Positions 24,545 to 36,157 of a stretch of DNA of 64,000 nucleotides are shown here, piece by piece (within the stretch, counting starts at the first letter, position 1; the number at the start of each line of letters is the position of its first letter). The stretch is from Linepithema humile. Lineage: Eukaryota > Arthropoda > Insecta > Hymenoptera > Formicidae. The stretch covers positions 17,797,656 through 17,861,655 of the forward strand of contig NC_090130.1 in assembly GCF_040581485.1 (NCBI RefSeq). Reading direction: 5' to 3'. Below the pieces are notes generated by a model. The model was not told where the DNA came from. It saw nothing but the letters and a program-made list of their open reading frames with translations, and ran no database searches. A program made the translations under genes and the position numbers.

Positions 24545-24790
24545 ATATATATTTTAATAGTTTGTTATAAAATTCATGAGGTTTGAACATTAAGTAATCG
24601 ATATTCTTATGACAGAGGAACTTACTTATTACTTCGGTAGCACAATTTCTAATGCGCTTGGTTGCATTAACCGTAGCTGTAACGGCGCACTTGATGAGGA
24701 ATAAAACACAGGTACTAATGACGAATATAGATACAGATGCTGAATTAATTCGGAACACTTATTTAAAATTATATTCTTTTTTATAAATAT
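24545..24790 (-). repeat. Conserved segment downstream of metalloprotease remnant C (copy 3 of 3)
   Basis: Homologous to 15010-15240 and 20700-20905. The minus-strand frame 24758-24501 is open: a hydrophobic stretch (SIFVISTCVLFLIKC), then AVTATVNA, then a basic tail with two Cys. It is the best candidate of the three for encoding a small secreted peptide, but it could equally be untranslated. Confidence 0.4.
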
Positions 24791-25064
24791 GTCAATTTAT
24801 AACTATTAATTTGTTTTCCTTCTGCCATCATAATAATGTAATTGATAGAATTTATGTTTTATGTCGATAATGATACGTATTTTTTTATAAATTTGTGTTT
24901 TATAATAAAAAATAAATTTATTACGTAAAATAAAACGTAACATCGCTTGTTCAACGGGCTCTAGGATTGACGCTTAACAAATTGTAAATGATTTCAAATT
25001 GATTTATGCGTGTTTGCAATTTCATTTTTTCTTAAATCTTATGCCACACATATCAAGAAGCTCT

Positions 25065-25137
25065 CGACAATTATTCTTAGATTGAGTAGTTTTCCGGCGG
25101 GCAATAATGCTGACGACAGTAATAATTCTGGTCATCC
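25065..25137 (-). pseudogene. Metalloprotease remnant C (end of last exon only)
   Basis: A short minus-strand match to the final ~25 codons of genes A and B (QNYYCRQHYC), followed by the same downstream layout. It has stops in frame and no upstream exons to the right. It is the decayed end of a third tandem copy. Confidence 0.75.
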
Positions 25138-25879
25138 TTGTATCTTTCTCATTACAGTTAACCTCCGAAATTACTCCCTCTATCTTGATGAGATACAATT
25201 ATTTCTTACAACTACCCTTTGTTGTTTTCTACAGAATGCCGAGTGTATTCGTGTGATACCAAAAACTATATAGTCTTTGTTCTTATGTAAGTCGGGACGC
25301 ATCGGGAATGTACATCGATTACATCGCGTATTTTGAAAGGTTTATTTCGATCGAATTTAATTGCGCGAGTAGCAGTGTTCACGTAAAACGATATTTTGTA
25401 TTTTGTAACATTTATTTATTTTACGTGAGTATTTATCTTTAATTTTTACTCGTATATTTATTTATTTGTACTACAATATGGAATTGAAAAGCGCTCAAAA
25501 AGCTTTAAAACACAGAATTTTTATCAAGTAAAATTAATTTTTATATTAGATCACGCTGACAAATCTACAAACAAAATTTAAAAAATACGACACGAAATAC
25601 GATAGAAGGCGAAAAATAAAATAGTAAATTATTTAACAAAATTAAAATTCTGAATGCAAAAAGAATATCTTGTAATGTGCAAAATATTATATATCATATT
25701 AGGAATTTCTTTCACTCACGGCAAGGGAAGGTTTGGTGGGGTTGTTTACATACGCTCTGTAGCCTATGTGCTCTATGTCCTCTCTCCCTCACTTCCACGC
25801 TTTCTCTCTCTCGCACGCGTATCGGCATGCACATTCCTTTCCCCTACTCCTAAATCACACTTGAATCCTTCGACACGAC
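25138..25879. other. Host non-coding DNA
   Basis: AT-rich sequence grading into a C/T-rich stretch near 25,740-25,850. No gene is seen. Confidence 0.4.
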
Positions 25880-26047
25880 CAGTGATGCCAATTCGAGCTC
25901 GCTGGTACCATGGGTACCGTAGAAGAGGGGATACCCACACAAGCGAAATCGCTGACGTCACATGTCCGTGTTGCTCGGCGAGCACACGGTGAGTATCCCC
26001 TCCACTACGGTACCCATGGTACCAGCGAGCTCGAATTGGCATCACTG
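25880..26047. mobile_element. 168-bp hAT-type MITE with 8-bp target duplication
   Basis: The terminal inverted repeats are about 54 bp each, begin CAGTGATGCCAATT and end with the inverse. They are flanked by an exact 8-bp duplication GACACGAC (25872-25879 and 26048-26055). An 8-bp TSD and CAGTG-type ends are diagnostic of hAT elements. There is no coding capacity. Confidence 0.92.
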
Positions 26048-26055
26048 GACACGAC

Positions 26056-27075
26056 CTTATACGAATAAATCCTTGCCTATGAATTGTTACTATTCGCACG
26101 GCGGGACTTGAGCGAGGCAGACCGTTCGCGTATCGGCGCGTTATTCCCCCTCCCCCTCAACTACCACCAATTCTTATTACTTTTCACAGTCTTTCACCTT
26201 CCTCCCCCTTTCTACCATTACCTGTTGCGTACATGGCAGCGTGTCGAACGCGTATTCCATGCAATGAGCGATATTCAAGTTTAAATTTCATTCTAATATG
26301 ACAAAATACGCGTCGGGAGTGTCGGCTAAAATATCGTATGATTATTGTAACATTGTTCCGCTGTAATTTCGCAGTAATATAAAACGCGGAGTGCCGTTTA
26401 AAGTGACGTGCGCTTTTCATATTCGCGTCGCGATCGCGTGTAAATACTTTATAGACCACTGAGAGGAGGAGGAGTTATAGACTTTTACCGAGAGTTATAG
26501 CGAATCTATAGATGAACGCATTTTTACTGTATGACAAATATTGGGACACAATTTTTTTTGACTTTAGGCTTGGCTCGGGGGAGGGAAAGGTCGGTTTCAA
26601 TCATAAAATCTCCACTACGGCAGGGCAATCTTCGGTTCTACGTGCAGCGCGCTAGTTGTACAGATAGCCGGACTGTCGAAGGTAGTCGAGGACGGCTACC
26701 GGAGTTAGTCAAACGCTACCGATTGCTTTTCAGATGTCTTGTATCTAGTCGGTTGATTGGATGACTAATCACCTCATCTTCTTCGAGCTTATCTTTGCCT
26801 TCTGTTTTGAGAGAATCGTGCCCCAATTGGTAAATGTGGTCGTCTGAAACGCGGACGGAATTCGCGCGTAACGTCACAGCTTGAACATTTCGATTCGATT
26901 CGCCTGTGATGTCGAGAGTGCCGTTTTAAGTATCGCGTGATTTTCGTATTCAGGTACGCATGCGAGCAATGCATGCGCCGCGAACGCGTGAGATTCAATG
27001 TGAGTGCTTCGATGGACCACTGAGAGGAGGAGGAGGCTCAGGAGGAGCATCGGGCGCCGGCGGAGCAACTTTACG
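26056..27075 (+). other. CpG-rich host region, possible 5' exon ending at a splice donor
   Basis: A GC- and CpG-rich stretch ending ACG|GTAAGC (donor at 27076-27077). It contains two diverged copies of a ~110-bp module, each starting near GAGTGCCGTTT and ending at GACCACTGAGAGGAGGAGG (about 26,390-26,476 and 26,918-27,035). It could be a promoter plus an untranslated first exon. Confidence 0.35.
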
Positions 27076-27351
27076 GTAAGCAATAATTCATTTATTTGTT
27101 GAAAATATTGTACACATTAAAATATTTGAAAGACAAAATATTTACATTAGTTAATTTTTATCATTATTAGAATTTATTCGCATATTTTTTTACTTTTTAT
27201 TTAAATAATTAAACTTTTTTAATAATTCTTTTATTACATATTTGCTTAGAAAACGAATTAAAAGTTCAATGTACTCAATATTTTTTATGATTTTACAAAT
27301 ATTTTATATTGTGAACGCTGCTATAATTTTGATTTATTTCGTGTTTTACAG

Positions 27352-27402
27352 ATCAACTATGCAGATCAACAGAACGACAACTCCGCTGCTGCGCATCGAT
27401 CG
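27352..27402 (+). CDS. Possible start-codon exon of an unidentified host gene
   Basis: A 51-bp segment preceded by TTTTACAG and followed by the consensus donor GTGAGT (27403-27408). It contains an ATG at 27359 and 14 open codons (MQINRTTTPLLRID). It could pair with the donor at 27075. The next exon is not visible in the window, so the gene cannot be named. Confidence 0.35.
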
Positions 27403-29530
27403 GTGAGTTAATTTAATTTGTCTTCTATTATTAAGATAATGGATCGAATAATAGTGTGAAGATATATAGACGCGAGACACTTTGCAGGTCGTATAATTTT
27501 TATTGTCTTATAGTAATTATATCAAAATTTTATTCTCTCGTATTTTTTAAAAGTATTTGGAGTTGTGCGTGCATTTGTTTTTAAAAGAACAAAGTACTTA
27601 TTTTTTTAGTTAATTTATATTAAATTTAATTATGTGTTACCAATATTATTATATATATCTAGAAAAGATACATGTTATATTAGATTATAATTATAAAAAT
27701 TATTAAAAAATATGTAACCTGCAAAATGCGTTGTACATTAAAAAGAAACAAAGTGTTTCTAATTTTGATTTTGATTAAGCCCGAAGTTGAAACAACTTTC
27801 ATCAGCCTAATAACCCTTTGAATCTATATATATTAAATATTAATCATATAATATTAAAAATATAATCATACACCAGAATACTTTGAATAAAATTATGAAA
27901 AGTACACTATTTCTTCGATTCATTATCTTAAAATGGATAAGCTAGGACTTAGATGCGTTAATGAATATTTAATCCTGGAATATTTCCTAAATGTATTTCA
28001 TGATTGACAGATCAGAACATAATATATTGAATTATTCAGAGAGTTTGTAGAATTTTTTTATGACAGAATTGAAAACAATTTTTATATGTTCATATATCTT
28101 TATTTAATAATGTATGCACAAGTTGTTTAAGATGGCCAAAAGTTGAATATAATGGTGCATATATTACAGACAAAGATGACTCTAAACATATAAAAATTGT
28201 TTTCAATTTTTTTATAAAAATTATATCAAATTTTCTAAATAACCCAATATATTTTTATTCTGAATAATGTACTTATGTTTGTTTATATATTTATTTATAT
28301 TTTTTTTATATGAGAAAAAATAGAAAAAAAAAATATTTAAAAAAAAGATTATACATAAAATTAAAGAAAAAAACTTGTTAAACATGGAAAAAAAGTATTT
28401 GATGCCGCAGTAAATTTTATATAAGCTATCGTAGCAAAATTTCTTACAGTTAATTATTATTTGAACAGCAAAGAGATTTGTTATAGATAATAATTTTATT
28501 TACCGAAATTAGTTTTGTTAAATCTGCAAATTATATTGCTAATATATGTATAATAAAAAATTTATTTTTATCTTATTGTCAAAATTTGTATTAGTGACGA
28601 CAATTTCATTGCAACAGTAAAATAAATTTTTTTAAAATAACTTATTTTGTTGTAACAGCAAATTTTAACTTGTTTCTCATTTTAAAATTTGTCGATTTTT
28701 TCGAACGAAACAGATTTGTTGCATATCGAATAATCTGTAAAAGTAGTTACAATAGCGAAATTTTATTGCTAACATATTTAACATGCAATAGCAACGATTA
28801 TTTTATTGCAATAGTAAAATTCTTTTTTTCTGTGTAAATGTGTACTTTTTTTCTTCCTTCCTTACGGTAAGTGGTTTATCTTTTTATATATTTCCAGGGT
28901 TAAATATATAAATTGGCGTTGAAAAGCAAAAATGAGAAAATTTTTAAATACATACATATGTACGTATCACAAATATAAATTAAAAATGAAAAAAAGAATT
29001 CTTTTACACAAACGTAAATATACTGATAAATTATGGTATATTTGAAACAATTTATCAATTAAAAAAAAGGAGCACATTTTTTATTAAGAATTTTGAAATA
29101 TATTTATTCTTGTATTCTTGCTATACGCCAATTTCTTCGTAATCTTTCCTAGCCTACCCATGCATCCGTGGTCCTATGGCTTAACAGAACTAGAACTATC
29201 AAAGCGGTTAAAATAACCGGTTTATTTCTTTAGAACAATTACTTAAATTTATAATGCTGTATTTCCTGAGATTTTTTCTGTGACTTGTTGCATTGTGTTA
29301 AATGATCAAATTGATTAATTTACTTTTTCTCTTTATCACTTTTTATTAAAAAAAGAAAAAAGAAATAGAAATTGGTATATGTTAATCGTCGGTAGTTCTA
29401 GTGTTGTTGATCCCATAGTTGAGCATGGACTTTCGAAATTCGTGGTCCCATCGATGATGGTCGAGCACAGATCTCGAAACAACGTTGATACGATCGATCA
29501 TTGAACAATGGTCGACTATCAACATAAATT
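27403..29530. other. Host non-coding, AT-rich DNA
   Basis: No genes recognised. Long A/T-rich stretches with homopolymers, probably intron or intergenic. Confidence 0.4.
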
Positions 29531-29659
29531 TCGAACGCAACTAGCGGAAACTGAGCTGAGCTCTGCGCTAGCGTCCTGCGAAAAACTCCCTCTCGAATTT
29601 TAGATGCAAATAGCGGTAACTGAGCTGAGCTCTGCGCTAAGCATCTTGCGAAAAATTCC
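29531..29659. repeat. Two-copy tandem duplication (~65 bp unit)
   Basis: Two adjacent units share the block TAGCGG(A/T)AACTGAGCTG followed by AGCTCTGCGCTA and end in TGCGAAAAA(C/T)TCC. No coding role is seen. Confidence 0.75.
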
Positions 29660-29864
29660 TAAATGATTCTGCGATAAACTCCCAAACAATTCCGCGAAGA
29701 ATTCAATCTTATTAAACTTTGTCGGTTTATAGTTTCTTACGAACTCCTAGGTATAGAATTTTTTTATAGATAAGTTTTTGTGTTAGGTAGAATTTCTATT
29801 AGGTAGGATTTTCCATTAGAATTTTCAGATAGTTTGGATTTAAAAAATTTTTATCACTTCTTTT

Positions 29865-30190
29865 TTTTAATTCTTTGCTGTCGATAAAGTTTGGAACTTC
29901 TGCTTTGGCAGTTAGTTTGCAGTTTATTGATAACAAAGATAATGACATAACTTTGGGTGGGCAAACAGCAAGATTTTTTCCGCGAGAGCGGATGTTCCTT
30001 GCATATAAGAATTTAAAAACTTTTTATTATTTCTATATTTTTTTTTTATTTTTTGCTGTCGATAAACTTTGGAACTTCTGCTTTGACAGTTAGATTGCAG
30101 TTTATTGACAAAGATAATGACTGTGGGTAGGTAAAGATTCTCAGCAAGATTCTCTTTTGTGAGAGTGGAAGAAGTTTCTTGCATATAAGA
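29865..30190. repeat. Two-copy tandem duplication (~165 bp unit)
   Basis: Two diverged copies each run from TTTGCTGTCGATAAA to TTGCATATAAGAA. The second copy differs by small indels and substitutions. The remainder up to 31,143 is non-coding. Confidence 0.75.
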
Positions 30191-31143
30191 AACATCATCT
30201 TAAAAGATTTTTTTCAAATTTTATTTGTTAAATTGTTGTTAAAAGAAAATGTAATAAGATAAATGTCTCAATGGCTAGACATATTTCAATCTCCAACTAT
30301 AAAAAAAATAATTTTTTAAATAGTTATAAATATAATGGCCAGAACTGGTACATATAAATATCTTATATTTCTTTGCTAATATTTAATTTTAATAATTGTC
30401 GTTCATTAATTACAATTTTAGTTTTATTTGTTAGATAAACTTCAATCTTTATTAACAATTTGCCATTTGTTTTTACATAAATTTGCATAACAAAGAAAGG
30501 ATTGAGGAACATTAAACTGGAAAATCTAAAACACGTTGGTAAAAATTTTTCAAAATTTTTTTACTAAAGAAACATATTTTAGTAACGAACACACACGGAC
30601 AAATCAGTGGTCGAACTAAACCATACAAGATTAGGTACTTTTCTATTTCTTCTTTGCCTCTAGAAGGTTACAATGCTTTGGTTTTGAATATATTATAGGA
30701 TATTTATGTGAAGATATAATTAGTGTTTCTTTTTTTCGGCTTGTTAAGCACTGAATTATTTTATGTCAAGCGGCTCGAAGTTTCCGTTGTTCGCTTATGG
30801 TTATTGTCGGCCGCACAATCGCGCAATCAATCGAAAGCGTGCGCCTGTTTGCATTTCATTTTTAATTGTTATATAATAATTCGCTATTAGTGTCCAATCC
30901 ATCTGCCAGGATGCGTCTCGATTGCGATTGCGCGATTCTCGAACGGCCTATATTTGTTGCTTCGTCGCAGACGGTAACATATGTATTGCTATGCTTATGC
31001 GCGTTTCCATATTCCACACGTTCTCCATTTTTATAAATATATATTAAAAAATTTTTATTAACCAGTAAATTTTTAAATTAGCCCTATTTGTTTTTTAAGG
31101 GCTTTATTGCGTAATAACTTTCGCTGTTCTTTTAAAATATATA

Positions 31144-31604
31144 CAGGGTGTCTGGCAATAATCGCCCCACCGGTCATATACAGGTAGAGGAGGTCAAATC
31201 GAGTAGAAAAGTCCTTTACCATTTTTTGATTTTTGTAATAAGTACTAAGTAATTAACGAAAAAAGATTGGTGAATCCGTGCAAGTAAAGCGCGCGCAGCG
31301 AGAAGGACATCCCACTGCTATGCGATCACTAGGCGCGCGATGAAGCGTTGGGAGGAGCGCTCTACAAATGACAATGGCAACATACGAGCGGCGCGTAACG
31401 CTAGATCCTTGTGTCCTAGTGATCGCGTAGCAGTGGGACGTCCTTCTCACCGCGCGCGCTTTACTCGCGCGGATTCGCCGATCTTTTTTCGTTAATTACT
31501 CAGTACTTATTATGAAAATTAAAAAATGGTAAAGAACTTTTCTACTCGATTTGACCTCCTCTACCTGTATATGACCGGTGGGGCGATTATTGCCAGACAC
31601 CCTG
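31144..31604. mobile_element. 461-bp fold-back MITE, copy 2, at the edge of the viral block
   Basis: Same family as 14548-15005, with the same CAGGGTGTCTGGC ends and TA flanks (31142-31143 and 31605-31606). Its right end abuts viral Trp-repeat sequence within a few bases, so it sits at or very near the host-virus boundary. Confidence 0.88.
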
Positions 31605-31609
31605 TATAT

Positions 31610-31809
31610 CTGAATACCAAGAATTATCACAGGATTTTATCAGAGAATTTAAGGATAAAATTAATTGGATATGTATATTTAAATCCAGGGGAATGAATAC
31701 GTCTACAGATTTTTCCGCAAATCTAAAAACATTTATATCTTATACTAACAATAAATTTTCTAAAGAATTCCTTAATGAATTTAATGATAAAATATTTCAA
31801 TTTCCTTAA
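31610..31809 (+). pseudogene. Trp-repeat family fragment (5'-truncated)
   Basis: Begins in mid-repeat (YQELSQDFIREFKDKINW) immediately after the MITE and runs open to a stop at 31807-31809. One repeat is clear; later ones are diverged (FSKEFLNEFNDKI). The 5' part is missing. It belongs to the same 23-residue repeat family as the next gene. Confidence 0.75.
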
Positions 31810-31874
31810 TAATATGGTTATCTTTTTAGAAAAAATACATTACAATAATAAATAAATGTTAAATTTGAATATTT

Positions 31875-33233
31875 ATGCGCAAATGTAACAATATCATAAC
31901 AACAAACAATATTAAAATGGAACAGGTAATGAGCAATCATATCATATATTCTAACATATATAATAAGTTAAAATACACAGATTTATTAAGTCTTTATAGT
32001 ATAGATTATTTCAGATTAAGCGTTACAGACTATATAAGATTAAAACGAAACAGTTTCAATTGGAACCGTATTACGCAAACGGGAATGTTACAGGATGAAT
32101 TTATTATAGAATTCATCGATGAACTTAATATACAACTAGTTATTATTTATAACAAAATGAATGATAAAACTCTAAAATTAATTTTAGACGAAAATAATAT
32201 ATGTTTAGCAGTAAAGTATCAAGACGTTAGCAATATCATAAACGAAATTTCTCATTATTTTACAGATCACATATGGACTGTTGTGTCTCAATTCCAAAGG
32301 TTAAATGACGATACTATAAGAAAATACGAAAATAAATTAGATTGGTATAGTCTATGCAAATGTCAGAGTTTATCTGAAAACATAATAAGAGAATTTGTAC
32401 ATAAGATTGAATGGAAGTATATATCGGAATCTCAGACATTGTCAGAAGATTTCATGGAAGAATTTAAAAACGAAATATGTTGGAAAGATATATCTAAATT
32501 CCAAAAACTATCAGAAAATTTTATAAAAAAATTTAAAAGTAATATAAGATTGGAAGAATATTTCTAAATATCAAAAATTATCAGAAGATTTCATACGCGA
32601 ATTTAAAGGATGTGTATTGTGGAAATGTATATCTAAATATCAGATAATGTCAGAGAACTTTATGAGGGAATTTAAAAAATATATTAGTTGGGATTTAGTA
32701 TCTAGATACCAAACGTTGTCAAACGACTTTATTTTTGAATTTAGAAATGAACTAAATTGGGATAATCTATGTCAATATCAGACAAAAAACATATCAGAAG
32801 ATTTTATATGTAAAGTTCATGATAAAATATCATGGAAACAACTAATTAGAAATATAAACTTATCCGATAGAATAATTTTAGAATTTTACGATAAAATGGA
32901 TTGGGAATACATGTGTAGATATGTGAAATTATCTCCAAATATAATTGAAAGCTTTTCTGATAAATTCTCGTGGAATATAATATCTAGATACCGCATATTA
33001 TCCGAAAATTTCATGAGAAGATTTAAAGATTACGTTGAGTGGAAATATATATCTAAGTATCAAAGGTTATCAGAGACTTTCATGAAAGAATTTAAAGATA
33101 AAATTGATTGGTATATTGTATCTAAAAATCAAATACTATCAGAAAAGTTTATTAACGAATATAGGTTTAAAATAAATTGGACATTAATATCTGAACACCA
33201 AAATCTTTCGGAAAATTTCATTATACCTAATCG
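31875..33233 (+). pseudogene. Trp-repeat family protein, frame-broken and 3'-truncated
   Basis: The protein is built of ~23-residue repeats with the pattern W-x-x-[IV]-S-x-x-Q-x-L-S-E-x-F-[IM]-x-x-F, as in the tryptophan-repeat gene family of entomopoxviruses. The function of that family is not established. The N-terminal ~120 residues lack the clear repeat. The frame is lost near 32,545-32,555 (stop at 32565-32567), and the repeats resume in another frame through to 33,233. There the last repeat (LSENFI) runs directly into unrelated filler sequence. So there are two lesions: one small indel and a rearrangement that removed the C-terminus. The pieces on either side are otherwise well preserved. 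Confidence 0.82.
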
Positions 33234-33296
33234 TACCTATATAAAGGTCATACCTAATGTACCAATATATAAAGTAGATAATAGGACAGTCTTATA
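33234..33296. repeat. Breakpoint filler shared with 47.9 kb
   Basis: A short segment joining the truncated Trp-repeat gene to the 3' end of a minus-strand gene. It carries CCTAATCGTAC and CATACCTAATGTACCAAT, both also present in the filler at 47,918-47,985; CTTAATGTACCAAT also occurs at 47,792. It marks a recombination junction. Confidence 0.6.
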
Positions 33297-34081
33297 TTTA
33301 TCAAAAATAATCTATAATATGATATTAAATTTTCGTCTGTTTTTAATTTTCTCACGAGTATATGTATAAAGTCATTTATAATAGTTTCTATATTAATCTC
33401 TTTATATTCAAATTCTACGTTATCTATAATTATTGTAAAATTACTAAAACTAATATTATCATATATAAATATATTAAACTTTAATTCTTTATCAAATGGT
33501 ACAATATAATTTAACTTTAAAAACTTGCTTGATAGTGATGTTCCAACTATTCTACTTAAGTTACCAAAGTTCACTAACGTATTTGTATTAATAAAATATT
33601 CCTTATTCTTGTTAAACAATCTATTAATTTCTGAGTACGATACATATTTTATGACAAACGGATCATCTGACTTAAATAATTTGCTTAATTCTATATCCTT
33701 TTCCCTTTCGATATTCCATAAAAAAACCATCTTTTTCGGCTTTACAATTATCCTACCATATTTCAATATTAAGTTGAAAAAGTTCAATTTGGAAAAATCT
33801 ACATAATTGCTTTCATCCGTGCTTGATAAAATTTCTTTTTCAACTTTAATTCTAGAATTATTAAAATAATCTATTATTAATTCTCTGTTGATATTCTTTG
33901 AAACTAAACTATACAAGAATCTGACATCTTCCTCGTTTACAAAAAAATCTTCACTGAAATTAATGCTGAATATTCCTCTATTTTTACTTATAAAATCATC
34001 AAAATTATGTTTATCATCTTCTAATGTAGTTTTCATGTATTCTTCTATACTAGCTATAAGTCCACCAATGTTATTTTCCAT
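33254..34081 (-). CDS. Poxvirus-type protein of unknown function, probably C-terminally truncated
   Basis: 275 codons from ATG 34081. Soluble, Asp/Asn/Ile-rich, no membrane segment. I do not recognise the family with confidence. The size and the two-domain look would fit a poxvirus transcription subunit, but no diagnostic motif is visible and this is a guess. The last ~15 residues come from the filler sequence at 33,296 and below, so the natural C-terminus is probably lost. It faces the Trp-repeat gene tail to tail and is divergent from the gene at 34169. Confidence 0.55.
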   Translation of the reverse strand: MENNIGGLIASIEEYMKTTLEDDKHNFDDFISKNRGIFSINFSEDFFVNEEDVRFLYSLVSKNINRELIIDYFNNSRIKVEKEILSSTDESNYVDFSKLNFFNLILKYGRIIVKPKKMVFLWNIEREKDIELSKLFKSDDPFVIKYVSYSEINRLFNKNKEYFINTNTLVNFGNLSRIVGTSLSSKFLKLNYIVPFDKELKFNIFIYDNISFSNFTIIIDNVEFEYKEINIETIINDFIHILVRKLKTDENLISYYRLFLINIRLSYYLLYILVH

Positions 34082-34168
34082 AGTAGTATTTATCTAATTT
34101 ATTTTTTGAAAAATTATAAGAAATTAATAAAAGTATTTATAAAAATTATATTCAAATAAAACTCAAAA

Positions 34169-35134
34169 ATGAGCAAAGCTAGAAAGAATCAGAAATCTGA
34201 TAATTCTTCTTTGTCATCTGATGATGATGAAATTATCGAATCGTTAGAGACTAAAACTAAAATTAAAACTAAAACTAAGAAAAATAGTGATGTTTCAACT
34301 GAAAGATACGATAAATCATCAAGCCTTGAATCTAGTGATGAAGAAATTAAAAGTGACGAAGAAACTAAAAGTGTGGAAGAGAATCAAAGCGACGAAGACA
34401 TTAAAATATCTGATAAAGGAGCAAAAAAGAAGACTAAAATAAATAAGCAAGATATAAATAATAAAGAAAAAGTTAATAAAAAAGAAGTTAATTTATATAA
34501 TAAAATAGAGTATGACGCTAACGTATTTGATGAAATAAGCGATGAATTCATTACAAAACGAGTGGCAATTAAATTTAGAACTTTTCTAGAAAAAGATACA
34601 TATAAAGAAACAGAGTTGAAAAAAATGTACAATATTATATGGAATCATAGCATAGGTCTTATTTATTTTGGATTTATCCATAATACTAAAGATCTTTCAT
34701 CTATATTAGATAAGATAGATAATATGATAACTCTCAATAAAAGATTATTTGATAATAATATTAAACTTAAATCATCTGACAAAAGTGGAAATTCTAAATC
34801 ATATACAAAAAATAAAGATCTTAATATTTACACATTACAATCGTTCAAAGAAGAAAAAAGAGTTTAAAAGGAAATTATACACGCGTGGAATTTACTCTTT
34901 ATAGCACTTAGTATATTAGAAATGATTGATATTAACGTTTATAATGGAATAGTAAAAACATTCAAAGTATCTGAAATATTTACATATACATACAACAACT
35001 TCCTCGAATGGTATTACGACACAGAAGGAGGATGCAATTTTACATCTATATTACGAATACTTAAAAAACAAAGAGTTCAGAAACAAGATATTGGACAGAA
35101 ACTAATTAGAGAAAAAAAGAGAAGTAATAAATGA
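34169..35134 (+). pseudogene. Acidic Ser/Lys-rich viral protein with an internal stop (H5-like position)
   Basis: The frame runs 34169-34867, ends at an in-frame TAA (34865-34867), and then continues open in the same frame to 35134, giving about 321 codons in total. The N-terminal ~110 residues are low-complexity: Ser, Asp, Glu and Lys rich. Next comes a folded-looking segment (NVFDEISDEFITKRVAIKFRT) and, after the stop, a small aromatic-rich tail. It lies directly upstream of topoisomerase IB, where vaccinia has the charged late-transcription factor H5. Position and composition are the only support for that link, so it is tentative. The single stop makes this a likely pseudogene. Confidence 0.5.
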
Positions 35135-35188
35135 ATTTAATTTTTATTTTATTGTTAATCTATTAAATTATTTTTATTTTGTATTGAA

Positions 35189-36157
35189 ATGAAATACAAA
35201 ATTTTTTATTTATACAAAGATGGAAAATTATACGATAATGATAAACTTGTTGGAGAGAAAGACGATTGCTATAAAATAATAAAAAAATATAAAATACCCA
35301 AACATATTACTGACGTAAAAGTAGTAAAACAAAAATTCAAATGTGCAGACTACAACTTATTATTTATCGGTAAAGACAAAACTGGAAAAACACAATATTT
35401 TTATGGAGATATATATGTAAACTTCAGAAGAAATAATAAACTTAAATCATTTTTAAGAATAGATAGTAAAAAAGATATAATAAATAAGTACATTAATGAT
35501 AATAAAGTGTCAGATTTTAATAAATTAACTAAAGAATCTTTAATGTCGTTATTAATAATATTAGAATTTAAATTTTATATAAGAACTGGTAGAAAAAATA
35601 CAATGATGAAAATAATACTGTTGGCATTCTAACGTTAAAAAAAAAAATATAACAGTAGACAAGAATAATATATTTATAATTTTTATAGGAAAAAAAAAAT
35701 AATCCATAAATTTGTAATTAGTAAAATTCTTGATGAATATGTATATAAATTTATAACTGTTCTGTACGATAACTGTAAAGACGATAATGATTATTTATTT
35801 TCAATCAACGGAGTTTTTATAGGAGAATCGAAATTTTACAATGTATTAAAAAGTTTAGGCATTACATTAAAAGATATAAGAACATATGGATCAAATCTTA
35901 TATTATTACGAGAGATGTGGAAATTCATAAATTCTATTGGTGACAATAATATAAATAAGGTAGATATTAAAAAAATGTTACAAGTTGTACTTTGTAACAC
36001 AGCCGATACGATAGGACATTCAAAATCTATTTCAAAAAGATCATATGTAATTGATATATTAATTGATAAAGAAAACATTAGTGACATTGTAAAAAACTTC
36101 GATCCAGACTTTACGAAATTTTATAATTACGTTATAAATAAATTAAAGAATGGATAA
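35189..36157 (+). pseudogene. DNA topoisomerase IB (poxvirus H6-like), two frame breaks
   Basis: Type IB topoisomerases relax supercoils through a 3'-phosphotyrosyl intermediate; poxviruses package one in the virion core. The span equals 322 codons, close to the vaccinia enzyme (314). The N-terminal part has the KDKTGKTQYFYGD segment. The C-terminal part has DIRTYGSN and the active-site region TADTIGHSKSISKRSY with the catalytic Tyr. The frame changes at an A-run near 35,553 (giving a stop at 35630-35632) and changes back at the A-run 35,690-35,699, so the outer parts share one frame and the middle ~45 codons are in another. The end overlaps the start of the next gene by 8 bp. Confidence 0.88.

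Noticed and set aside
24501..24758. Call of a definite venom peptide gene
   Set aside because: The frame has a signal-like start but is disrupted in one paralogue and no splice or expression evidence is visible; kept only as a repeat and a finding.
25654..26099. Overlapping ~110-codon frames on both strands
   Set aside because: They are created by the inverted repeats of the hAT MITE and C/T-rich flanks.
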